42,248 bases of DNA from the NCBI GenBank assembly GCA_021798635.1, contig JAJZGH010000004.1, positions 1 to 42,248 of the forward strand. Reading direction: 5' to 3'. The position numbers and the translations under genes are program-made. Under the pieces are notes generated by a model, which had not been told where the DNA came from, ran no database searches, and worked only from the letters and a program-made list of their open reading frames with translations. Source of the DNA: Planctomycetota bacterium. GTDB lineage: Bacteria > Planctomycetota > Phycisphaerae > WQYP01. Below, one piece after another: positions 8,570 through 14,831 of the stretch (positions within the stretch are counted from its first letter, which is position 1; every line of letters starts with the position of its first letter).

Positions 8570-9385
8570 ATGCCAATCGGACGTGACCTTATCCAAGACA
8601 TTGATCAATTCATGCCGGCAAAAAATGAAATGGGAATCTGGTGGCTGGGGCAACATAGTTTCGTATTGAAGATTGCGGATAAAATCATTTATCTAGATCC
8701 CTTCTTAATCGCTCTCGAAGGGCGGTTGGTTCCGCCGTTGCTGGATGCATCGCACATTCACCATGCGGATATTATTTGCGGTTCCCATGATCATGCCGAC
8801 CATATTGATCGCGCCGTTTGGCCGACTATGGCGATAGCGTCACCGCAGGCAAAATTTGTCGTCCCCAATTTGCTGCGTGCGGGACTGGCACGGGACCTCA
8901 GCATGGCTCCGGATTGTTTCGTGGGCTTGGACGACGGTCAAACTACCGACGTTAACTCCATACGCATTAGCGCGATTGCGGCGGCACATGAACGGCTGAA
9001 CCGCGATCCGGCCAGTGGGCGGTATCCCTGTTTGGGATTCATTATCCAGGTCGGAACATGGACGATCTACCACGCTGGCGATACCTGTCTATACGAAGGG
9101 ATGATCGCCAAACTGCGGCGGTGGCCCCATGACGTGATGTTTTTGCCGATCAATGGTCGCGATGCAAAGCGTTATGCCGAAGGGATTGTAGGTAACATGA
9201 CCTATCAGGAAGCGGCCGATCTGGCCGGTATCTTACAACCGCGATGGGCAATACCGGCCCACTACGGGATGTTTGCGGGTAACAGTGCCAATCCCCTCGA
9301 TTTCGTGGAATACTGCCAAAGCAGATATCCCGCCATTAAAACCCATGTTTGCAGGAATGGGGAAAGGTTAGTGTTAAGCAAATAA
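8570..9385 (+). CDS. UlaG-like metallo-beta-lactamase-fold hydrolase (putative lactonase)
   Basis: The 271-residue protein has the metallo-beta-lactamase signature SHDHADHID (His73, His75, Asp77, His78), with later ligands probably His140, Asp171 (HAGD) and His231 (PAHYGM). The opening IWWLGQHSF and the overall pattern are those of UlaG, the L-ascorbate-6-phosphate lactonase, though it is shorter than E. coli UlaG (354 residues). It would hydrolyse a sugar lactone to the open acid in the cytoplasm. AAGGA (8556-8560) lies 9 bp before the ATG. It is the last gene of the block, 30 bp after the regulator. Whether the lactone is phosphorylated is unknown. Confidence 0.82.
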   Translation: MPIGRDLIQDIDQFMPAKNEMGIWWLGQHSFVLKIADKIIYLDPFLIALEGRLVPPLLDASHIHHADIICGSHDHADHIDRAVWPTMAIASPQAKFVVPNLLRAGLARDLSMAPDCFVGLDDGQTTDVNSIRISAIAAAHERLNRDPASGRYPCLGFIIQVGTWTIYHAGDTCLYEGMIAKLRRWPHDVMFLPINGRDAKRYAEGIVGNMTYQEAADLAGILQPRWAIPAHYGMFAGNSANPLDFVEYCQSRYPAIKTHVCRNGERLVLSK

Positions 9386-9486
9386 ATCCTGCATGCTTGG
9401 ACCGTTGGCGTGCTGGGTTCGTTGCCGTATTACATCCCGCAGTTTGCCGTTTCTTTTGGATTTATGACCGGTCCGTAGTGATATAC

Positions 9487-9518
9487 ATTATGAAAAAACG
9501 TAGTCGTTTTACGGAAAA
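9487..9518 (+). promoter_or_regulatory. Candidate operator: second copy of the 21-bp-spaced direct repeat
   Basis: ATTATGAAAAAAC (9487-9499) is identical to the element at 1346-1358. The second half, TTACGGAAAA, starts at 9509, 21 bp after the first TTATG. The AAAACG-TAGT-CGTTTT dyad lies inside. It is probably bound by the XylR-like regulator whose gene ends about 950 bp upstream, linking control of the exported proteins to the sugar-acid operon. Confidence 0.55.
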
Positions 9519-9523
9519 GTCCA

Positions 9524-9552
9524 TTGTGGTGCCCTATCAAAGGGTTCATAAT
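9524..9552 (+). promoter_or_regulatory. Candidate promoter for the PEP-CTERM / exported-protein transcript
   Basis: TTGTGG (9524-9529) and CATAAT (9547-9552, five of six to the -10 consensus) are separated by 17 bp. The -35 box begins 6 bp after the direct repeat, the same offset as at 1383. The predicted leader would be about 300 bases long. Confidence 0.45.
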
Positions 9553-9610
9553 TGTTACCAGATGCCGCTAGGTAAAACACAACTCGCCTGAAGGCATCTG
9601 ATATCAATAC

Positions 9611-9632
9611 GCCCGCCTGTCGGCAGGTGGGC
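9611..9632 (+). repeat. Extragenic hairpin with CCTGTCGGCAGG core
   Basis: GCCCGCCTG (9611-9619) pairs with CAGGTGGGC (9624-9632), with one G-T wobble, around a TCGG loop. The core differs in one base from the hairpin after tRNA-Glu (30488-30519). There is no T-run, so an intrinsic terminator is unlikely. A REP-like element or RNA processing signal is possible. Confidence 0.4.
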
Positions 9633-9711
9633 CGGGGCTTGCTGAGGCGTCCCGGAATTTTGAGATCAGCTGGATCTGGAAATGGAGGTGTGTGGACTCA
9701 TAGAAGAGTCG

Positions 9712-9727
9712 TTCCGGCGCGCCGGAA
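9712..9727. repeat. Perfect 16-base palindrome
   Basis: TTCCGGCGCGCCGGAA is fully self-complementary and lies in the long leader before the PEP-CTERM gene. It could be a dimeric regulator site or the stem of an RNA structure; nothing else distinguishes the options. Confidence 0.35.
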
Positions 9728-9803
9728 AAGATGTCGTTTAATTACTTCGGCATCGAAATAACGTAACTAATGTCCACGGCCACGTTGGTGTGTGGATCCG
9801 CAG

Positions 9804-9846
9804 CCCGCCCGGTTTGGCGGGAAATTCTATAGGCTCCCAAAGGGAG
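9804..9846 (+). promoter_or_regulatory. Two 5'-leader hairpins adjoining the PEP-CTERM ribosome-binding site
   Basis: CCCGCC (9804-9809) pairs with GGCGGG (9816-9821), and CTCCC (9834-9838) pairs with GGGAG (9842-9846) around AAA. The second stem ends immediately before TAGGAG (9847-9852), the ribosome-binding site 6 bp from the ATG at 9859. Such stems can protect a transcript 5' end or modulate ribosome access; the role is inferred. Confidence 0.35.
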
Positions 9847-9858
9847 TAGGAGTTTTGT

Positions 9859-10731
9859 ATGCTTTCCAAAGGCTTGTCAATTTCTAGTGGTTTTTCGCTT
9901 GCGGCTGCGGCATTTTTGGCAATGGGCATTGGCGTGGGCGAAGCTGGTGCGACATCGGTGACCAATCTGGTAAATGTCGAATTCGGCCAGGGTAACTCCG
10001 GGGCCTCCGGCACGGTCGGATCCGCAGTTTGGGAGACTCAAACCCCTTACAGCCTTAGTTCATCTTCTGATATTTGGAATCGGACATCGTATGGTTTGAT
10101 TAACAACCAATCCTCCCCCTTGGCTCTGGTGGACACGGCAGGCTCGTCGACAGGCTTGGCGTTGACGCTTAGTGTGACGGGTGCCGATGGGGGTAACACA
10201 TATGTAGGCTTTAATAACAATCCGGATTCCCTTCTGTACAACACCTATCTTGACGAGCACGGCCTCACAGCTTTTTCCAACGCTGCGTACGCAAAGGTTT
10301 CCGGGCTCAACACGGAGGCCAAATATGACCTGATCCTCTATCCAAATGGCAGCACCGTAACCGAGTTTCAGGTTGCCGGCAGCGGAACCTACGGACCCGA
10401 AAGCATCTCATCCTATCTAGGCAGCAGCAATCTTAACGCGACCGGTGTAAGTCAGACAACGTTTGTAATGCCGACCAACACGGGTCCCAGTTCCGCGGGC
10501 ACCGGTTCCAACGTCGGTAACTATCTGCGGTTTGACGGAATTTCGCCGAATAGCAGCGGTGGCATTGTTATCCAGTTTTTCGGAGTTCCGGGCTTCGGCG
10601 GCGAAGGTGATTTCTCAGGATTCCAAATTGCGCCGGCATCCAGCGTCCCGGAACCGGCCGCGCTGGGCCTGTTCGCGTTCGGCGGAATAGGGCTTCTATT
10701 GACGGCCCGGATGCGCAAAGTTCGGCTATAA
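9859..10731 (+). CDS. PEP-CTERM sorting-domain secreted protein
   Basis: This 290-residue exported protein has an N-terminal hydrophobic signal sequence (about residues 10-30, ending near GVGEAGA). It has a Ser/Gly/Asn/Thr-rich beta-type body and a C-terminal tripartite sorting tail: VPEP (263-266), a transmembrane stretch and a basic end (RMRKVRL). PEP-CTERM proteins are processed by an exosortase and placed at the cell surface or in the extracellular matrix; no exosortase gene is in the window. The body has no recognisable enzyme motif. The gene has a strong ribosome-binding site behind leader hairpins and begins the block that may be controlled by the operator at 9487. It could be a carbohydrate-binding or matrix protein, which is inference. 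Confidence 0.88.
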   Translation: MLSKGLSISSGFSLAAAAFLAMGIGVGEAGATSVTNLVNVEFGQGNSGASGTVGSAVWETQTPYSLSSSSDIWNRTSYGLINNQSSPLALVDTAGSSTGLALTLSVTGADGGNTYVGFNNNPDSLLYNTYLDEHGLTAFSNAAYAKVSGLNTEAKYDLILYPNGSTVTEFQVAGSGTYGPESISSYLGSSNLNATGVSQTTFVMPTNTGPSSAGTGSNVGNYLRFDGISPNSSGGIVIQFFGVPGFGGEGDFSGFQIAPASSVPEPAALGLFAFGGIGLLLTARMRKVRL

Positions 10732-10762
10732 CCCGCGCTAAAATAATGCTGGCAGAAAAGTA

Positions 10763-10788
10763 GGGGGCCGCAGGCGACTGTGGCTCCC
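10763..10788 (+). terminator. Intercistronic hairpin with GCGA tetraloop
   Basis: GGGGGCCGCAG (10763-10773) pairs with CTGTGGCTCCC (10778-10788), allowing two G-T pairs, around a GCGA (GNRA-type) loop, giving an 11-bp stem. It lies 32 bp after the PEP-CTERM stop. Only TT follows, so a partial terminator or a 3'-end protecting stem is more likely than a strong terminator. Confidence 0.5.
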
Positions 10789-10825
10789 TTGTCGCGTTGC
10801 AGTCTTCCTTTAAGGAGCAGTAATC

Positions 10826-11806
10826 ATGCTTATCCCGGGATTAAATTCGCACGTGTGCGGTCCCGCGCATTCTCCGAGCCGAGCTCGCTTGCGGGCTGGA
10901 TTTACACTTATCGAGCTTTTGGTGGTAATTTCCATTATCGCCCTGCTTATCGCCCTGCTGTTGCCAGCTCTGTCGCGTGCCAAGAGCTTGGCCCTGCGCG
11001 TCGAAGGGGCCTCCAACCTACGGCAAATCGGCATTGCGCTTCACGAGTACGCCGGCACCTTCCGCGGCCAGTTTCCTCTGGCATGCTGCGCCGATTTGCC
11101 GTATGGCGATGCGAATCTCTCCACCAACGGCCCACCGGGGACTTGGGCAATTCCGCTGGCCGGGCTTGGTGCTCTATATTACTCGTCGTACGGAGCGGGC
11201 GAAAGCTTAATGGTAAACCCTGTTCCGGGAATTCTTTCGCCGACGCGCAGCGGCATAAGCCTTTTATTTTGCCCCTATACGGGAAGTGGAATATCTCTTG
11301 AGGATTCCGTGCCCGGAAGTGTTTTCAACATCCAAGGATATTGCACTGGTTGGTGGTGGAGTACGGGAGTGAGTTATTGGGTTGACGAGGGGAAGGATTA
11401 CAGCCCCGCGTACGACTTGGCAGGCGTCTGCACCACCCCGAATTGGGCCTCGTGGTGGCCTCCATACTTCGAGGGGTCTGGGCCTCCTTACTTTACAGGA
11501 TCTCCCCGGCAACTCTGGAACGATGATCCGGAGCACGAGCCAGCACTGAATCCGCAATCGAACCCCGGCTCAATTCTAGTGACTGATAACGTGTTCTTTG
11601 TCAGCCAGACAGGTTCGCAAGGATTAGTCGGAGGCTCGGCACCCACAGGAGTGGCTGCTTCGAATTATGTTGAGGGTAGCAGCCCCGGCAACGCGCTGCC
11701 CGTTGGTGCCAATGAATTGTACAATGATGGCTCCGTGCATTGGGTTCCGATGGATCAAATAAAAGTGCGATATAGCTACATAAACCAAACATTTATGGGT
11801 TGGTGA
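10826..11806 (+). CDS. Prepilin-like N-methylation/cleavage domain protein
   Basis: The 326-residue protein has an N-terminal leader ending in ARLRAG, then [24 protein letters not shown] (processing between Gly25 and Phe26, Glu30 conserved, shown here as a continuous hydrophobic helix). The C-terminal part has [12 protein letters not shown], the DG(H/S)V motif of planctomycete prepilin-like proteins. Between them is a Trp/Pro/Gly-rich region. AAGGAG lies 8 bp before the ATG. It is 94 bp after the PEP-CTERM gene, separated by a GNRA hairpin, and is probably co-transcribed with it. Its export probably uses a type II secretion-like apparatus not in the window. The partial protein at the window start is a distant relative. 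Confidence 0.88.
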   Translation: MLIPGLNSHVCGPAHSPSRARLRAGFTLIELLVVISIIALLIALLLPALSRAKSLALRVEGASNLRQIGIALHEYAGTFRGQFPLACCADLPYGDANLSTNGPPGTWAIPLAGLGALYYSSYGAGESLMVNPVPGILSPTRSGISLLFCPYTGSGISLEDSVPGSVFNIQGYCTGWWWSTGVSYWVDEGKDYSPAYDLAGVCTTPNWASWWPPYFEGSGPPYFTGSPRQLWNDDPEHEPALNPQSNPGSILVTDNVFFVSQTGSQGLVGGSAPTGVAASNYVEGSSPGNALPVGANELYNDGSVHWVPMDQIKVRYSYINQTFMGW

Positions 11807-12107
11807 CAGCATCCACAGACTTGTTCACGAGCGGAGGTTCGCCATGCCTCGATGAAAATGAGGCAGATTTCTTAATGACTCTGGCATCCATCGGCTGTTT
11901 TCGGAGTGGCGGAACGTCGCTGGCAGATGGGTTGTTCGCGCTTAGTAAAAGGAAAATTATTCCCTTAGCTGGCCCTGTTAGCTTGTCCAACTAAAAGGGG
12001 GAGGTTCTCAAAACCCAGCGTGTGGCGGAGGCCTTGGCCCTTCCGTCGTAGGATGTGGGCTGTCCCGCCCCTTTAGGCATTGGTTGAGCTATTTTCGGAG
12101 AACTAGT
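11807..12107. other. Intergenic region, no supported gene
   Basis: About 300 bases between the prepilin-like gene and the Tat-exported GH-like gene. A 63-codon frame beginning with GTG overlaps the upstream stop (11803-11994) but has no family features or ribosome-binding site, so it is not called. No clear promoter or terminator is visible. Confidence 0.5.
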
Positions 12108-14732
12108 ATGAAGCGTCGCAGATTTCTCCAAATAACCGGGTTGGCGACAGCAGGCCTTACGCAGAGCACGGTGAACGGGCAAGCCATAATCGGACCGCAT
12201 CCGGAAAGGCGTTCAGATCGCCCATCGCCGCCCGCGACAGTGCTTATCGCGGACACATCTGGGTTGCCACCTTTAGGCCAAGATTTCTCTGCGTACAGGA
12301 ATGCCGAGACAGTGCTGCGTCGCGTTGGACTTAGCGTGCGGGGAATGAAGGCTGGAAAGCTCGGTCGGTTGGCGGCCTTAGGTAAGGGGGCAATCCTGCT
12401 CTGGGAAGGCCCGGCGTGTCGGGACACGGACTGGCCACATGTTGACGCTTTTCTCAGACGCGGGGGTGCCTTGTTCTGGTGGGGCGGGGGAAAGCCGTTT
12501 TCCAATCCAGTGGATGCCGGTGGGAAAATATTGCCATCCACGGACGCGCCCTCGAATATCCTGACACAAGGAACGTTGCAGCCGATCCACGATGTGAACG
12601 CGACGGCCTCGTGGAGGCTGACCTCTAAAGGGAAAGATATCTGGCCGGATATGGCCCGGAAAATGCCTTCGGAAAAGTGCTTTTTTCTGACCACCGACGA
12701 TTCCATTTACCTGCAGAAAAACTGGCCATGGGTTGAATTCATACCACTTCTGACAATTGGTTACAATGCAACAAACTGGGTCTCGCTCCCCCGATCATTC
12801 AGTGGGTCGGTTGTCACACTCTTCCGGCATCGCGCCGGGCGCTATGCTGGAGCACAAATCTTACTGGCGTGCTTAGGAAATTCGGATGCGTCTCCTCTCT
12901 CCAGCGTAAACCGACAGTCTTCCGCAACCCTTATTGGTGCGGTGCGAGCGCTGGTGCCGCCGGTGCAGACCGAACCGTCACTGGCCAGCCTTGCAAGGCC
13001 AGCCCCACCGGTCAACCGGAAGGACTTCTTCTCCAATACCAGAGGTGTCTTGGGTTGTCTGGACTACGCTGCCGCCGACTGGGGTGATCCCGAGACTATC
13101 TATTCTGTAAAGCGACTTCGGATGAATGTGGTTGTGGCGGGGATACCTTGGCTTGACGAGCCAGCCAAGGACGGCTCGGTCATCGACTGGGCGGCTACGG
13201 ACAAGCTTGTGGCGCAGGCACAGGCTGGCGGGTGGGCGGTGATCTTTGATGGGTGGATGATGTGCTTAACGCACCCAGGTTGGGCTACCGAGAAAGGCGG
13301 CCACGGGTCCATGGTCGCGTCGAATCACAACCCAATATTTAGGGAACGCTTCCAAAGAGCGATGGCAGAACTTGCCGGGCGCTATGCCGAACATTCTTCC
13401 GTTGTTGCGCTATTTGTGACACCCACCACCAGCACATCTTGTTTCAGTATAGACGAGAGCATGTACGGTATGGGCGCATGGGCGGCGCACGCCGCCAAAC
13501 AGGGGCTTCCGACGGGGCTGCCGAGGCAGCCAGAGGGAAGTGAGCTTGACCTCTCACCAACCAGGGCAGCATATATCCAGTTCTGGGCCGCAAGCTACCT
13601 CACTTTCATGCGTGGCGTCATCCACGCGGCACGAGCTAACGCTCCAGACATGCCACTGCTTGTGCGTGGTGGGTACTTTGCGTCGGCGCTCGAATTTCGG
13701 TTGGCATCGGAATTCCATAATGTAGCGCCCCATTGTGAGTGCGTTGAGACCAGCCGTTACGTCGAGTCCACCTTTCGCGGCTTCGCACAGCGGTATGGCG
13801 TTCCGATTAGCGGTGAAAATGGTTGGCCCAAGGAACGCGGAGCGGCACTGCAAATGACCATCGCAACAATATTGTTGGGCGGTTACAACGATTTTGAGTA
13901 TTCGTTTGGAGGACCACTGTGGGCACGGCCAGGGCTCAACGGCTTCGAGGCCCTCTCCCGCGTGTGGCCGCAGATGCGGGGATGTCAGTACGCTGCGTCG
14001 CGTACAGCAATATTAGTGCCAGATGCCACCATGTGGGCATCCGATTGGCCGAAGGTTCGGCAAGGCGGTCCTTGCGTGAGATCTTTCATGGAGCGAAGCG
14101 GGATTCCATTTCAGGCGGTCAGTGCACAGTGGCCAAAACTCGATGGAATTGAGATTCTCATCGCGGAGCGGTCCAATGATATTATGCCTGATCACGCACG
14201 GGACGCGATAGCCAACTGGGTAAAACGTGGCGGAATGCTTATCGCCTTTCCAGACACCGGCAGGTTCGACGCATCAGGAAGCAGTTTGTCGCTGGCGCGC
14301 TCTTTGGGCGTGGAAAGCTTGAAACCGGGAGAGGTACGAGTGGGGACCGGGAAGCTGGTCGTGTTGGATGGCGGGGTGCCAACTTGGACCGACGCACCGG
14401 AGACAAAGCTGATTGGTATCCTTAAGGCTGCGGGAGTCGCTCCTCCAATTACGGTGACACCAGCAGTCGTCCAAGCGGTGTTCGTCACGGAAAGGAAGGT
14501 CTACTTGGTGGTCTATAACGAGTCGGTGAAACTCATCAGTGCCTTTTTTAACGAGAGCCAATTGCCAGCGGTCGAAGGCGCTTTGCCAAGTTTGACGGTA
14601 ACGGCCACCATCCCAAAGGGGATGACGAGTGCTCGCGATTTGATTGCGAATGCAGCACTTCCGGTGGTGAATGGGCAGGTGCGCTTTTTGCTTCCAGCCA
14701 CCGAGTGGCGCGTCGTGGAGTTCTCGGCGTGA
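12108..14732 (+). CDS. Tat-exported GH42-like TIM-barrel protein with two flanking Rossmann-type domains
   Basis: The 874-residue protein begins MKRRRFLQITG, a twin-arginine signal, and has a GGAG site before the ATG (start chosen over the TTG at 12084). Residues about 45-210 resemble a glutamine-amidotransferase-like domain (FLRRGGALFWWGGG). Residues about 300-620 look like a clan-A beta/alpha barrel as in GH42 beta-galactosidases, with Glu570 in SGENGW a likely nucleophile. Residues about 630-760 form a second amidotransferase-like domain (NWVKRGGMLIAFPD), as in the GH42 trimerisation domain, and a beta domain closes the protein. The usual Asn-Glu acid/base pair at the end of strand 4 is not seen: the stretch reads VALFVTPTTSTS. 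The activity is therefore uncertain. It precedes GH92 and GH36 genes. Confidence 0.65.
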   Translation: MKRRRFLQITGLATAGLTQSTVNGQAIIGPHPERRSDRPSPPATVLIADTSGLPPLGQDFSAYRNAETVLRRVGLSVRGMKAGKLGRLAALGKGAILLWEGPACRDTDWPHVDAFLRRGGALFWWGGGKPFSNPVDAGGKILPSTDAPSNILTQGTLQPIHDVNATASWRLTSKGKDIWPDMARKMPSEKCFFLTTDDSIYLQKNWPWVEFIPLLTIGYNATNWVSLPRSFSGSVVTLFRHRAGRYAGAQILLACLGNSDASPLSSVNRQSSATLIGAVRALVPPVQTEPSLASLARPAPPVNRKDFFSNTRGVLGCLDYAAADWGDPETIYSVKRLRMNVVVAGIPWLDEPAKDGSVIDWAATDKLVAQAQAGGWAVIFDGWMMCLTHPGWATEKGGHGSMVASNHNPIFRERFQRAMAELAGRYAEHSSVVALFVTPTTSTSCFSIDESMYGMGAWAAHAAKQGLPTGLPRQPEGSELDLSPTRAAYIQFWAASYLTFMRGVIHAARANAPDMPLLVRGGYFASALEFRLASEFHNVAPHCECVETSRYVESTFRGFAQRYGVPISGENGWPKERGAALQMTIATILLGGYNDFEYSFGGPLWARPGLNGFEALSRVWPQMRGCQYAASRTAILVPDATMWASDWPKVRQGGPCVRSFMERSGIPFQAVSAQWPKLDGIEILIAERSNDIMPDHARDAIANWVKRGGMLIAFPDTGRFDASGSSLSLARSLGVESLKPGEVRVGTGKLVVLDGGVPTWTDAPETKLIGILKAAGVAPPITVTPAVVQAVFVTERKVYLVVYNESVKLISAFFNESQLPAVEGALPSLTVTATIPKGMTSARDLIANAALPVVNGQVRFLLPATEWRVVEFSA

Positions 14733-14831
14733 TATGTTTCGCGGCTCCCGTTAAAAATGGCTTGGCTCGGGATAGACAAGAATGGTAGCGGGCTTTGAGT
14801 CCGCCGAAATGCTATTTGCAGGAGTTTAGAT

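Larger units (their letters stand above)
9386..9858. other. Long intergenic/leader region before the exported-protein block
   Basis: About 470 bases without a convincing gene. In order they contain the second direct-repeat operator (9487-9518), a candidate promoter (9524-9552), a hairpin with CCTGTCGGCAGG core (9611-9632), a perfect 16-base palindrome (9712-9727) and two small hairpins just before the next ribosome-binding site (9804-9821, 9834-9846). GGTGTGTGGA occurs twice, near 9686 and 9787. Confidence 0.6.

Noticed and set aside
9349..9591. Plus-strand 80-codon frame after the UlaG-like gene
   Set aside because: It overlaps the hydrolase end and covers the operator and promoter; no family features.
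9386..9858. Sigma-54 promoter for the PEP-CTERM gene
   Set aside because: PEP-CTERM genes elsewhere often have GG-N10-GC promoters, but no properly spaced pair was found; TTGGCGTG near 9403 is too far from the next TTGC.
11803..11994. GTG-start 63-codon frame overlapping the stop of the prepilin-like gene
   Set aside because: No ribosome-binding site, no family features; probably chance.
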